Positions 10,053-19,229 of a stretch of 64,000 nucleotides of DNA are shown here, one piece after another. The translations under genes were made by a program, and so were the position numbers. The notes under the pieces are model-generated. The model made no database searches, was not told the DNA's origin, and saw nothing but the letters and a program-made list of their open reading frames with translations. The stretch covers positions 1-64,000 of the forward strand of contig DATGVJ010000374.1 in assembly GCA_035300505.1 (NCBI GenBank). Reading direction: 5' to 3'. Position 1 is the stretch's first letter. Every line of letters begins with the position of its first letter. The DNA is from VAZQ01 sp035300505 (GTDB taxonomy: Bacteria; Pseudomonadota; Alphaproteobacteria; Rhizobiales; Xanthobacteraceae).

Positions 10053-10541
10053 TCAAGTCTCGCCCGACTTGAGAAGGCTCGCCAAACGCGCCTCCTCGGC
10101 AGGCGTGAGTTGGCCGCCCTCGGGCTTTCCGGGATTGACCGCGCCGGCCGCCTTGCGACGGCGCGCAATGCGAACCAGCGCCACCAGGCCCCCCAGCACC
10201 AATGCGGGCGGCATGCCCCAAAGCAATACCGTGTACATCGTCAATCGCGGCCTCAGCAGCACGAAATCGCCATAGCGGGCAACCAGAAAATCGATCACTT
10301 GATTGTCCGAATCGCCCTGTGTCAGGCGTTCGCGTACCAGAATGCGCAAATCCTTGGCCAGCGGCGCATCGGAATCGTCAATCGACTGATTCTGACACAC
10401 CATGCAGCGCAATTCTTTCGACAGGCCGCGGGCTCGAACTTCGAGCACCGGGTCGCTGAGCACCTCGTCCGGCTGCACGGCAAGCGCTTGCGCAGGCACA
10501 AGCAAAGTCAGCGCAACGACCATTGACTGCAGCAAACGCAT
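10053..10541 (-). CDS. ccmH: cytochrome c maturation protein CcmH (CycL)
   Basis: 162 residues. A cleavable signal peptide (MRLLQSMVVALTLLVPAQAL) precedes the redox motif LRCMVCQNQ with C46 and C49, which in this family reduces the heme-binding cysteines of apocytochromes. A C-terminal helix (YTVLLWGMPPALVLGGLVAL) anchors it in the inner membrane with the thiol domain in the periplasm. It starts five bases after ccmF and is the last gene of the ccmI-E-F-H set, called cycHJKL in rhizobia. Confidence 0.95.
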   Translation of the reverse strand: MRLLQSMVVALTLLVPAQALAVQPDEVLSDPVLEVRARGLSKELRCMVCQNQSIDDSDAPLAKDLRILVRERLTQGDSDNQVIDFLVARYGDFVLLRPRLTMYTVLLWGMPPALVLGGLVALVRIARRRKAAGAVNPGKPEGGQLTPAEEARLASLLKSGET

Positions 10542-10546
10542 TCGCC

Positions 10547-12547
10547 CTACTCCGCCGGTTGCAGCGCGCCCCCGCCCTTTTCCTGTCGCCGCGCCCGCTT
10601 TGGCGCCCCAACCCGCAATCGCCGATCGGACAGCGACAGGCCACCACCTATAACCATGACCACGGCGCCAAGCCAGATCAGCAGCACCAGCGGCTTGTAA
10701 TAGAGACGCACGGGGATCGACCCATCCGCGTTGGGGTCGCCAAGTGCAAGATATAGCTGGCCGACCCCACGGGTCATCAGAGCCGATTCGGTGGTGCCGG
10801 TCCCGCGCGACGGGAAAGTCTTTTTGGAAGGCTCCATCGTCCCGATGACTTCGCCGTTCTGATGGCGCCGAACGGTAAATTGTGCCGCAAACTCCTTATA
10901 ATTGGGCCCCTGCCGCTCGCTGACACTTTCGAAGTTGAGGTCCCAACGACGGATCGAAATGGTCTGTCCGGGCTTGAGTTCGGCAATGCGCTCCGCACCG
11001 AGCTGCGTCTCGCCAATGATTCCCAACAACGTCACACCCAGCCCGATGTGCGCAAATGCCGTTCCCCAGGTCGAACGCGGGAGGCCGCGCGCGCGCGCCA
11101 GCGCAGTGCGAACCGGAACTTTCAGCAATGCGGTTCGTTCGACCAGATCGGTCAAGGCGCCGGCGATGACAAAGACCGCAAGCCCGATCGCGAACGGAAC
11201 CAGGACCGGACCGCCACCTTCCGCCGCATAGGCTGCCGCAATGCCGATCACCGCAATGGCTGCTGCCCCCATCAAGCGTTGCGCCACGCCGAGAAGGTCG
11301 CCACGCTTCCACGCCATCAATGGACCGAAGGGCACCACCAACAGCAGCGAAAGGAACAATGGTCCAAAGGTCAGGTTGAAGAACGGCGGTCCCACCGAAA
11401 TTTTCTCGCCGGTCACGGCTTCGAGCGCGAGCGGATAAAGCGTTCCGAAAAACACCGCACCGCAGGCGCACACGACCAGAAGATTGTTGAACACCAGCGC
11501 ACCCTCGCGCGAAACCGGCGCGAACAGGCCACCCTGTTTGAGCAGCGGCGCCCGCAACGCAAAGAGCGCCAGGCTGCCACCGATGAACAGAACCAGGATG
11601 CCGAGAATAAAGGCGCCGCGTGCCGGGTCGCTCGCAAATGTATGCACGGAAGTAAGCACGCCCGAGCGCACCAGAAATGTGCCGACCAGCGAAAGTGAAA
11701 AGGCCAGGATGGCAAGCAGTATGGTCCAGATCTTCAGGGCGTTACGCTTCTCCATGACAACGGCGGAATGAAGCAGTGCCGTGCAAGCAAGCCAAGGCAT
11801 GAACGAAGCGTTTTCGACCGGATCCCAGAACCACCAGCCGCCCCAACCCAGCGTATAATAGGCCCAGAACGAGCCCATCGCGATACCGAGTGTGAGAAAC
11901 ATCCAGGCAAGCAACGTCCACGGGCGCACCCAGCGCGCCCAGGCGGCATCGATTCGTCCATCGATCAAGGCTGCGATCGCAAACGAGAACGAAATGGAAA
12001 GGCCCACGTAGCCGACATAGAGCAGCGGCGGATGGATAGCGAGGCCAGGGTCCTGCAGGATGGGATTGAGGTCACGCCCTTCCAATGGGGCGACCGGCAT
12101 GCGCAGGAACGGGTTGGACGACACGAGAATGAACAGATAGAACGCAAACGCTATAAGAGACTGGACCGCGAGCACATTTGCCTTCAGGCGCGCCGGCAAA
12201 TTGTCGCCGAACAACGCCACCAAGGCACCGAAAACGCTGAGAATGAGCACCCACAGGATCATCGAGCCTTCATGATTGCCCCAGACGCCGGAGATTTTGT
12301 AAATAAGCGGCTTCGCGGAATGGGAATTTTCATAGACGTTGGTGACGGAGAAATCCGACTGAACGTAACAGGCCACCAGAGCCACAAAAGCGAATGCAAC
12401 AAAAAAGAATTGCGCAATCGCGGTCGGGCCGGCCACACCCATGAGTGCAAGGTCGTTCCGGCGAGCGCCATAAAACGGCACGCAGACCTGCACCAACGCA
12501 AGAACGAGGGCAAGTACGAGAGCATAGTGGCCGAGTTCGGCAATCAT
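10547..12547 (-). CDS. ccmF: heme lyase subunit CcmF (CycK)
   Basis: 666 residues from the ATG at 12547, which has GGAG upstream; the longer frame reads back into ccmE. CcmF is the multi-helix inner-membrane protein that, with CcmH and CcmI, ligates heme from CcmE to CXXCH motifs. The tryptophan-rich heme-handling motif GWGGWWFWDPVENASF is near residue 235. Many hydrophobic segments and a periplasmic domain near the C terminus fit the family. It starts 22 bases after the ccmE stop. Confidence 0.97.
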   Translation of the reverse strand: MIAELGHYALVLALVLALVQVCVPFYGARRNDLALMGVAGPTAIAQFFFVAFAFVALVACYVQSDFSVTNVYENSHSAKPLIYKISGVWGNHEGSMILWVLILSVFGALVALFGDNLPARLKANVLAVQSLIAFAFYLFILVSSNPFLRMPVAPLEGRDLNPILQDPGLAIHPPLLYVGYVGLSISFSFAIAALIDGRIDAAWARWVRPWTLLAWMFLTLGIAMGSFWAYYTLGWGGWWFWDPVENASFMPWLACTALLHSAVVMEKRNALKIWTILLAILAFSLSLVGTFLVRSGVLTSVHTFASDPARGAFILGILVLFIGGSLALFALRAPLLKQGGLFAPVSREGALVFNNLLVVCACGAVFFGTLYPLALEAVTGEKISVGPPFFNLTFGPLFLSLLLVVPFGPLMAWKRGDLLGVAQRLMGAAAIAVIGIAAAYAAEGGGPVLVPFAIGLAVFVIAGALTDLVERTALLKVPVRTALARARGLPRSTWGTAFAHIGLGVTLLGIIGETQLGAERIAELKPGQTISIRRWDLNFESVSERQGPNYKEFAAQFTVRRHQNGEVIGTMEPSKKTFPSRGTGTTESALMTRGVGQLYLALGDPNADGSIPVRLYYKPLVLLIWLGAVVMVIGGGLSLSDRRLRVGAPKRARRQEKGGGALQPAE

Positions 12548-12569
12548 CGTGTATGCTCCTTCATTGTGT

Positions 12570-13037
12570 TCATTGCGCCTTGGCCTGAGGACCGGCTGGT
12601 TCGTCGCCCATTTTCCAATGGCCCTGTTTCTTGAGCGCATCGGCAACTTCTTTGGGCATATACTTTTCATCGTGCTTTGCCAGCACGTTGTCGGCCTTGA
12701 ACGTGCCCGCAGGGTCAAGCGTCCCTTCGGTTACGACTCCCTGTCCCTCTCGGAAAAGATCAGGCAGCAGACCCTGGTAGGCAACTTGTATCGTATTCTT
12801 GCCGTCCGTGACGGCGAAATTGACCTGCAGGTTTTCCCCCTTAAGCACGCTGCCTTCCTTGACCAATCCGCCAAGCCGGATGCGGGAACCGGGGGGTATC
12901 TGCTTCTCCACCACATCAGATGGCGAATTGAAGAACACGATTGCGTCATTGAGCGCTCCAAGAACAAGCGCGACCGCGACACTAAGCACAGCGAGGCAGG
13001 AGCCGATCAGCGCGAGACGTCGTTGTTTGCGGGTCAT
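12570..13037 (-). CDS. ccmE: heme chaperone CcmE (CycJ)
   Basis: 155 residues from the ATG at 13037 (MTRKQRRLALIG). A single N-terminal anchor (LAVLSVAVALVLGAL) holds a periplasmic OB-fold. The motif LAKHDEKYMP supplies H122, which binds heme covalently, and Y126. CcmE receives heme from CcmC and hands it to CcmF. No ccmABC genes are in this window, so they must lie elsewhere, as is usual when cycHJKL stands apart. Confidence 0.96.
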   Translation of the reverse strand: MTRKQRRLALIGSCLAVLSVAVALVLGALNDAIVFFNSPSDVVEKQIPPGSRIRLGGLVKEGSVLKGENLQVNFAVTDGKNTIQVAYQGLLPDLFREGQGVVTEGTLDPAGTFKADNVLAKHDEKYMPKEVADALKKQGHWKMGDEPAGPQAKAQ

Positions 13038-13412
13038 TACGCGTTTCCACAACTGGAGTTCGGATTCGAAATTACTCCGGCATTAGGGCACAAACTCGTC
13101 ACGGAGTTGAAGAATTTGGAGACGGCGCCCTCGAAATCGACAGGACACCAGCCTCTGAACCATTCCCGTCTGGGCACTCAAGACTATCGTCTATTCGTAT
13201 CCCCCGCAACAATCGCGGTAACTTCAGTTCCGCCCACCCTACAGCAAGCCCGGAATCAATAAAACCGGGTGGTACGCCTAATTTGGTACATGCTTCTTAT
13301 ATTTGAAGGCAAGCTGCGGCAATTCGCCAGAGGGCATCAGGGCTTGCATCGCCAATTGCCGGCACGCGTTCCAATACGTTGGCGCCGATTGACCGGAACA
13401 ATCCGGATTCTG
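13038..13412. other. 375-base gap between ccmI and ccmE, no gene seen
   Basis: No supported coding frame. It contains a fragment of the intergenic repeat end (cgcccaccctac at 13224-13235) and an AT-richer patch. The gap separates ccmI from ccmE, which are directly adjacent in many relatives, so a separate promoter for ccmE-F-H is possible. Confidence 0.4.
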
Positions 13413-14447
13413 TCAGCCCCCGATGCCGAGTTCCTTAGCCAATTCCTCGATCTGTCGAAGTTTTTCGGGATCGGCGGCCAATGCCCGCCGCGCATCGGCT
13501 GCCGCCGCCTTGGCCTTGTCGCGATCGCCCAGCACGACATAAGATCGAACGAGCGTCAGCCATAACGCCACATTAGAGCCATCGTGCTGTATGCGTTCGG
13601 CCAAACGGGCAACCATTGCGGCAGGGTCCGGGGCCCCAGCCACGCGAACTATTTCGCGCCGGATAAAATCCGCATAGGGCGCATCCGCGGGCGCCTCAGC
13701 CAGTATGGCGCGCCAAAGGGCGGCCGCATCATTCGGGTGGCCACCCTGTTCGGCAGCAAGCCCGAGGAAGTAACGCGCCTCGATATTTTGCCGATCAAGC
13801 GTCACCGCACGTTCGAACAATTTCTTTGCTTCGGCACCTACGTTTCCGTCGGCGGCCGCCACGAGGGCCTCGCCCAGGCCCGCCAGCCGATCGGATGTTT
13901 CGCCACTCAACGCCAGCGCAGCACGGCGCGCCTTGACGGCGTCGTCAAATCGTCCGAGCCGGAAGTAAACCGGGGCGATCACCTCCCATCCGCGACCGTC
14001 ATTGGGATTGCGCGCGAGATGATCCTCAACTTGCGCAAGCATTGCATCGACTGGCAGCGACTTCTCGCGTGACGCCAACGGCTGCCCGGGCAACGAGGGC
14101 GATCCCAATGCCAGATAGACCGATGCACTACCGACAGAAATGACCAGAGCCGCAAAAACGGCGACGCGCCCGCGCGACCCGGTTGGACCTGCCGGCACTT
14201 CCGGGGCCTGCGCCGTTTCTGCATCGGCAGCCGCAAGCAACCGTCGCGAAACCTCGACCTGGGCTGCTTCCGCCTCGCTTTCACCGATAAGACCAGCATT
14301 CCGATCGCGCTGAATCTCTTCGAGCTGGTCCTTGTACACGGCAACATCGCTACCCGAGCGGAGGCGGCGATTGGCGCGCATAAGCGGCCAAACCACGGCA
14401 AGAATTGCCGCAAGCGTCATCAAGGCAACCACGAACCAAAGCGCCAT
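13413..14447 (-). CDS. ccmI: cytochrome c maturation protein CcmI (CycH), TPR protein
   Basis: 344 residues. Two N-terminal membrane helices (ALWFVVALMTLAAILAVVWP and GRVAVFAALVISVGSASVYL) enclose a cytoplasmic loop with 'YKDQLEEIQRDRNAGLI', typical of CcmI. The C-terminal part is made of TPR-like repeats (NPNDGRGWEVIAPVYFRLGR; ALWLTLVRSYVVLGDRDKA) that hold apocytochromes for the CcmF/H ligase. It is first in the ccm set on the minus strand. Confidence 0.93.
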   Translation of the reverse strand: MALWFVVALMTLAAILAVVWPLMRANRRLRSGSDVAVYKDQLEEIQRDRNAGLIGESEAEAAQVEVSRRLLAAADAETAQAPEVPAGPTGSRGRVAVFAALVISVGSASVYLALGSPSLPGQPLASREKSLPVDAMLAQVEDHLARNPNDGRGWEVIAPVYFRLGRFDDAVKARRAALALSGETSDRLAGLGEALVAAADGNVGAEAKKLFERAVTLDRQNIEARYFLGLAAEQGGHPNDAAALWRAILAEAPADAPYADFIRREIVRVAGAPDPAAMVARLAERIQHDGSNVALWLTLVRSYVVLGDRDKAKAAAADARRALAADPEKLRQIEELAKELGIGG

Positions 14448-14696
14448 GGGACTTCATTTGCCCGAATTCGGCATTCCTGCGGTGTTCCCGCCGCCGATTT
14501 AAAACGAACTCGCGGATTGTTACACCACGACAACCGGCGGACCGCAACAGGTCGAGTGGTCGCGCCTGGAAATGGCGGAAAGTGAAAAATGGAACTTTGG
14601 TACTTCCAGGATGACGCCCGGCCACTCAAAACGTAGCAGCCGAATCAACAGAAAACGCGATCCCAATGTGCCGCTAATCCACCAAGTACGATGGCG

Positions 14697-15173
14697 CTAC
14701 CCGACGGCGGTCCATGTCCCATCCGGGTTGCGACAGGCAGTCCCCCGCATAGCCTGGGGACGACCGTCAATATAGACCGTATGGGTGAAGGCGCGGCAGC
14801 GCATGCCGCGCGATACGTAATAAGGTCCGGGGATTACGGTACCATAATAGGTCGGACGATCGCCGCGCCAGCCAACCGGTGCGCCTGGCGCACCACTCTC
14901 CAGCGCCGCCATCTCCGCCGCGTAGGCGCGCTGGCGGTCCTGCTCGTCCAGCGACGCCCCGATGGCGCTACCGAGCAGACCACCGGCTGCCGCGCCAACA
15001 ACGGCACCAGCGAACCGATTCCCCGCTCCCCGGCCGCCGACCAGCGCGCCAAGCGCTCCCCCGGCGATCGCGCCGGTAACCGCGCCTGAATTCTGATTGG
15101 GCGAATAAGGGTCATTGGCGCAGGCAGAAACCGTCGCGGCGGCGAGCACGGCGACAATGATCTTCGAAGTCAT
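14697..15173 (-). CDS. glycine-zipper outer membrane lipoprotein
   Basis: 158 residues from the ATG at 15173. The signal peptide ends in a lipobox (ATVSAC), giving a lipid-anchored N terminus. Residues about 30-75 are a glycine-zipper pair of hydrophobic segments (GAVTGAIAGGALGALVGG; GAVVGAAAGGLLGSAIG), and the C-terminal half contains 'CRAFTHTVYIDGRPQAMRGT' and ends in 'NPDGTW', as in 17-kDa surface-antigen-like lipoproteins of alphaproteobacteria. Role: probably envelope structure; no specific function is known. Confidence 0.85.
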   Translation of the reverse strand: MTSKIIVAVLAAATVSACANDPYSPNQNSGAVTGAIAGGALGALVGGRGAGNRFAGAVVGAAAGGLLGSAIGASLDEQDRQRAYAAEMAALESGAPGAPVGWRGDRPTYYGTVIPGPYYVSRGMRCRAFTHTVYIDGRPQAMRGTACRNPDGTWTAVG

Positions 15174-15344
15174 CTTGATATCCCCCGACAACTGTCCCAA
15201 ATTTTCGACGATGCTGGCGCACTTCTGCGCCAACTTTCTGACTTTTGTCGGACATCGGGATGGCAAACCACAGTTCACAAAGCAATTATGGCTAATAGTT
15301 CTTTAATCGAATCCGATCGCGCCAGAGGCGTTAGGTTAAGGATC

Positions 15345-15470
15345 GTAGCCCAGATGAGCGCCCTTACATCAGCGCGTTTACGCGCATGATGTGGGCGCGA
15401 TATCCGGGGCCACCCGTCCCCGCATGTCGCCATCTCGCGTGAAGAACGCGATCTGGCTCATGCGGGCTAC
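15345..15470. repeat. fold-back intergenic repeat ending GTAGCCC...GGGCTAC
   Basis: Starts gtagcccagatgagcg and ends gctcatgcgggctac, with internal 'gcgcgatatccggggccac'. This matches a palindromic repeat type common between genes in Bradyrhizobium relatives. It fills most of the gap between the lipoprotein gene and the kinase gene. Confidence 0.6.
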
Positions 15471-15501
15471 GAGGTCCACCTAACACCTATGTCCGGCAGC
15501 G

Positions 15502-16878
15502 CTACACACTTGGCAGCAGCAATTCGGCCCTCAAGCCCCCAATCGGCGCAGTTCCCAAAGCCAGACCACCGCCGTAGAGCGTCGCGAGTTCCACCACGAT
15601 CGAAAGGCCCAGTCCCGAGCCGGGCTTCGTCTCATCAAGGCGGTGACCGCGGTGCGCAACTTGATCACGTTGTTGTGGGGTTAGACCCGGCCCATCATCG
15701 TCGACCAAAATATGCACGACCCGACGGTCACCGCCAGCTTCCGGACGCTCAATAAAGATCTCAACGGAAACGCGCGATTGCGCCCATTTGCACGCATTGT
15801 CGAAGAGATTCCCGATCATCTCTTCGAGGTCCTGCCGCTCGCCGCGAAAACTCGCGTCGTCCTGAGCATCCAGATCGAAAGCGATCCCGCGTTCGCGATG
15901 AATTTTTTCCATCGTGCGCATAAGCGACATGATGACAGGCCGCACGTCCGTAACGGTACCCAAGACCGCTACCCGAGCGGCAAGCCGCGCACGCTCCAGG
16001 TGGCGCGCCACCTGATCGCGCATGATATCAGCCTGTTCGCGGACTTTTGAAGCCAATGGATCGCCGGGATGCGCGTCCGCCTCGTTGATCATCACAGACA
16101 AGGGCGTCTTGAGCGCATGTGCAAGATTGCCGACATGAGTTCGGGCGCGCGTGACGATATCGCGGTTGGCATCGATCAGCGCGTTGGTCTCGCGGGCAAG
16201 TGGCGCCACTTCGACCGGAAAGCTGCCATCGAGACGCTCTGCCGTTCCGGAACGAATCGCCGCAAGGCCATCGGAAATACGATTGAGCGGTGCAAGTCCG
16301 AAACGGACTTGGAACGTGGTAATCAACAGCAGAACGAACCCCAGAAACGAAAATGTGACAAGCAAAGCGAAATCGAACCAACGAATCTCCTCGTCGATCT
16401 CGGAAGCATCGCCGGCGACCGACACCAGGAAGCGCCCGTCATCGCCCAGATCGATCATGCGCTCGACAATACGAAGCCGCTGATCTTCCGGCCCCTGGAC
16501 GTAGCCCTGCCGGGAACCAGGCGCGCGCATGGGCCCCCCGGCTTCTTCGAGCTGAGGCAGCGTTGAATCCCATAGCGAACGCGAGGATTTCAACTCGGGC
16601 CGCGCCGTGTCGAGGCGCGTCACCTGCCAATACCAGCCCGACAACGGCAAATCGAACAGAAGCTCGCCGAGCGACTGCGGAAAACGATCGCTGGAATCGT
16701 CAGGTGTTGCCACATCGGCCACGAGCGTGCGCTGGTAGACGCCCAGGCGACGATCGAAGGAACGCTCGACCGCACCACGATAGACCGATGTCAACGCAAT
16801 CGCTGTGATGACCAGGATGACGACCGTCCAGGCGGCTGCCGACAAGAACAATCGAAGCGCAAGCGAATTAGTGCGCAT
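15502..16878 (-). CDS. feuQ: sensor histidine kinase, FeuQ/PhoQ-like
   Basis: 458 residues. Helices at about 8-32 and 169-190 flank a periplasmic sensor of about 135 residues. The HAMP-like linker is followed by phospho-acceptor H254 in 'NLAHALKTPLSV', the variant seen in PhoQ/FeuQ kinases rather than the common HELRTPL. The ATPase domain has 'LFDNACKWA', 'DDDGPGL' and 'GSGLGLSIV'. The start overlaps the regulator's stop by 11 bases. The name follows sequence type and the known linkage of feuPQ with cycHJKL in Rhizobium leguminosarum; the exact ortholog was not tested. Confidence 0.85.
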   Translation of the reverse strand: MRTNSLALRLFLSAAAWTVVILVITAIALTSVYRGAVERSFDRRLGVYQRTLVADVATPDDSSDRFPQSLGELLFDLPLSGWYWQVTRLDTARPELKSSRSLWDSTLPQLEEAGGPMRAPGSRQGYVQGPEDQRLRIVERMIDLGDDGRFLVSVAGDASEIDEEIRWFDFALLVTFSFLGFVLLLITTFQVRFGLAPLNRISDGLAAIRSGTAERLDGSFPVEVAPLARETNALIDANRDIVTRARTHVGNLAHALKTPLSVMINEADAHPGDPLASKVREQADIMRDQVARHLERARLAARVAVLGTVTDVRPVIMSLMRTMEKIHRERGIAFDLDAQDDASFRGERQDLEEMIGNLFDNACKWAQSRVSVEIFIERPEAGGDRRVVHILVDDDGPGLTPQQRDQVAHRGHRLDETKPGSGLGLSIVVELATLYGGGLALGTAPIGGLRAELLLPSV

Positions 16879-17536
16879 CTGGCATATTCAGGAGATAACC
16901 GAGCCCGCGTACGGTTTGGATCACGTCCACGCCGAGCTTTTTTCGAATACGGCCGACAAATACCTCGATCGTATTGGAGTCGCGATCGAAGTCCTGGTCG
17001 TAGAGATGTTCGACCAATTCAGTACGCGACACCACGCGGCCGGTATGGTGCATGAGATAGGCCAGCAGCCGGTATTCGTGCGATGTCAGCTTGACCGGAT
17101 TGCCGTCGACGCTGACGCGGCCCGTGCGCGTGTCCAAGCGCACCGGACCACAATTGAGTTCGCTCTTTGCGTGCCCGGCTGACCGCCGAAGCAATGCCCG
17201 GATACGCGCGAGCACCTCTTCGAGGTGGAATGGCTTCGCCACATAATCGTCGGCACCGGCATCAAACCCCTGGACCTTGTCGCTCCAGCGGTCGCGCGCC
17301 GTCAGGATCAGAACCGGCATCATGCGCCCGCCCCGGCGCCAGGCTTCAAGAACCGAAATGCCATCCATTTTTGGCAAGCCGATGTCGAGAATTACCGCAT
17401 CATAAGGTTCGCTCTCACCAAGAAAGTGCCCTTCTTCGCCATCGAAGGCGCGGTCAACCACGTAGCCCGCATCGGTCAGCGCGGTCGTCAGCTGCCGGTT
17501 TAGATCTGGATCATCCTCGATAACGAGGAGGCGCAC
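16868..17536 (-). CDS. feuP: OmpR-type response regulator, FeuP/PhoP-like
   Basis: 222 residues. Receiver domain with 'VIEDDPDL', phospho-acceptor Asp in 'DAVILDIGLPKMDG' and Lys in 'DDYVAKPFHLEEVLARI'; then a winged-helix domain with 'LTSHEYRLLAYLMHHTGRVV' and 'VFVGRIRKKLGVDVIQTVRG'. In rhizobia FeuPQ has been tied to high-affinity iron uptake and, in Sinorhizobium, to osmoadaptation and cyclic glucan export. The kinase gene follows with an overlapping start, so the two are co-translated. Confidence 0.87.
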   Translation of the reverse strand: MRLLVIEDDPDLNRQLTTALTDAGYVVDRAFDGEEGHFLGESEPYDAVILDIGLPKMDGISVLEAWRRGGRMMPVLILTARDRWSDKVQGFDAGADDYVAKPFHLEEVLARIRALLRRSAGHAKSELNCGPVRLDTRTGRVSVDGNPVKLTSHEYRLLAYLMHHTGRVVSRTELVEHLYDQDFDRDSNTIEVFVGRIRKKLGVDVIQTVRGLGYLLNMPDAH

Positions 17537-17679
17537 GCATATCCTCCATTATTAAGATGGGATCGATAACGTCTTAGCTCTTTGCACCCATGGTCACACC
17601 TATTACTTTGCCATCGCGCGTGGACACTGTCAGCACTTAATCTTGACAGGCCGACCCCAAATATGCTCGCCAAGAGACC

Positions 17680-18435
17680 ATGCGGCACACGATACTCGCC
17701 CACGTATTTGTCCTTTTGAGCCTGTTTCCAGCTGCCGCTATGGTCGGCGGTGCTGCGCCTGCTGGTCCGGCTGGTGACTCGGTGGTCACGCTGGTAAGTC
17801 CGCACGGCTCATGCAGCGGCGTCGCGCTTGCAAGTAGCTTGGTGCTGACCGCCGCCCACTGCGTGCGACCGGGCTTCGATTACAAGATTGCAGAATATGA
17901 CAATTCCAACAATTTGAAGTTGAAGGACGTCGCCGTCGTGCGACGCCATCCTGGCTTCGATGCGACCGCGGCCGAGCGCAATCTCGCCAGCGCCGATGTC
18001 GCGCTGCTCAAAATCGGGACGGCGCTTCGCAGCCGGCCCGCAGGGATCGCCCCAGCCGGCAGCACGGTCGCGGCCGGTGATCGCCTGGTCGTGGTGGGCA
18101 CTGGCCTTGCCACGCCGGGCGAAGGAAAGAGCGGCGGCACGGCGCGCGCCGCCCAACTTGTCGTAACCGGCCAACCCGGCAGTCTTCAAATCCGGCTCAT
18201 GGACCCCGCGACCCGCGGCGAGCAAGCGGGGCTGGGCGCCTGCACGGGAGACTCCGGTGCACCGGCCTTTCGCGACCACGACGGACGCCTTTTGGTGATA
18301 GGGATCGTGAGCTGGACGACGGGGCCGAAACTCTCCGAGGGTTGCGGCGGATTGACCGGCGTAACCCCGCTGACGCGCTATCGCGCCTGGATCGTCGATA
18401 CCGCAAAAGCGCTTGGAAATCCGCTAAACCCTTAG
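17680..18435 (+). CDS. secreted trypsin-like (S1) serine protease
   Basis: 251 residues with a signal peptide (MRHTILAHVFVLLSLFPAAA). The triad is complete: H60 in LTAAHC, D106 in SADVALLKI and S192 in CTGDSGAPAF. C45/C61 and C188/C222 could form disulphides. The catalytic core lacks PDZ domains, so it is a small free protease rather than a DegP relative. It is divergent from feuPQ, with 143 bases between, and its substrate is unknown. Confidence 0.88.
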   Translation: MRHTILAHVFVLLSLFPAAAMVGGAAPAGPAGDSVVTLVSPHGSCSGVALASSLVLTAAHCVRPGFDYKIAEYDNSNNLKLKDVAVVRRHPGFDATAAERNLASADVALLKIGTALRSRPAGIAPAGSTVAAGDRLVVVGTGLATPGEGKSGGTARAAQLVVTGQPGSLQIRLMDPATRGEQAGLGACTGDSGAPAFRDHDGRLLVIGIVSWTTGPKLSEGCGGLTGVTPLTRYRAWIVDTAKALGNPLNP

Positions 18436-18608
18436 TTTTCTGTATCAAAGAAACGCAACCCGGCCCGAGCCTGTCTCAAGGTGGGACAATTTCATCCGGC
18501 GCGGCTCTTGCATCCTTTCCTTCGATTGAGCTCACCGCCGTTGGCGGCGCCCCGTATTGAGACCGCCGGTGCGGACACCCGGCGCGATCGGTCGCAAGGA
18601 GAGAACCG

Positions 18609-19004
18609 ATGTTGCACAAACCGACGTTGCACAAGTTGACAACCGCAGTTACGGCCTGGGGTGCGTTGGCATCGCTCGCGCTGTCGATCGTACCTTTGCC
18701 GGCATCCGCCGAAACCGTTATCGTGCCTTACGTGCCTGCACCAGCATGGAGCGAAACGGTCATTACGAACAACTGCTTCGGTTCGCGCAGGCTGGAGTCT
18801 TGCATTACGACGTTTCGTAATCTTAACCCCAATCCCTATGTCATTCACGTGCCGCCACCCATTTCAGAACAGGCGATCGCGGAATATCGGCAGCGCGACA
18901 AGAAATGGGAAGAGCGCTGCAAACCGACCATCAGGCAAGATGCGTTTGGTGTCGCACGCTACGTCTATGCAGCGCGCGGGTGCGAATTCGGCAGACTGGA
19001 TTGA
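18609..19004 (+). CDS. small secreted protein of unknown function
   Basis: 131 residues with AAGGAG upstream of the ATG. A signal peptide ends around PLPASAE. The mature part has four cysteines (NNCFG, SCITT, ERCKP, RGCEF) that could form two disulphides, and a short 'VIHVPPPISEQAIAEY' stretch. I do not recognise a family. A neighbouring terminator follows six bases after its stop. Confidence 0.7.
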   Translation: MLHKPTLHKLTTAVTAWGALASLALSIVPLPASAETVIVPYVPAPAWSETVITNNCFGSRRLESCITTFRNLNPNPYVIHVPPPISEQAIAEYRQRDKKWEERCKPTIRQDAFGVARYVYAARGCEFGRLD

Positions 19005-19005
19005 C

Positions 19006-19035
19006 AAAAAAAGCCCCGGCCGAAGCCAGGGCTTT
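19006..19035 (-). terminator. rho-independent terminator for the Flp pilin gene
   Basis: An 11-base stem with one mismatch (AAAGCCCCGGC - CGAA - GCCAGGGCTTT). On the minus strand it is followed by a run of T's, so it serves the pilin gene; it also sits at the end of the plus-strand gene. Confidence 0.8.
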
Positions 19036-19064
19036 GTCGAGAACTGAATCAACAACGAGCTGGA

Positions 19065-19229
19065 TTACTTCAGCGTCGTGGCGATCGAGGTGAACTTGGC
19101 CGTCAAGTTGCTGCCGACGGACGTGAGCGCGACAATGATGGCGACCGAAATGAGCGCGGCGATCAGGCCGTATTCAATCGCGGTTGCACCAGATTCGTCC
19201 TTGGCGAAACGTGTAATAAGGTTTTTCAT
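19065..19229 (-). CDS. Flp/Fap-type pilin
   Basis: 54 residues, with AGGAG eight bases before the ATG. The sequence MKNLITRFAKDESGATAIEY followed by a long hydrophobic helix (GLIAALISVAIIVALTSVG) is the Flp pilin signature: prepilin cleavage at the Gly of 'ESG/ATAIEYGLI' and Glu five residues into the mature protein. Such pilins form thin adhesive fibres exported by the Tad secretion system. No tad/cpa genes are in this window, so the assembly machinery must be elsewhere. Confidence 0.93.
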   Translation of the reverse strand: MKNLITRFAKDESGATAIEYGLIAALISVAIIVALTSVGSNLTAKFTSIATTLK

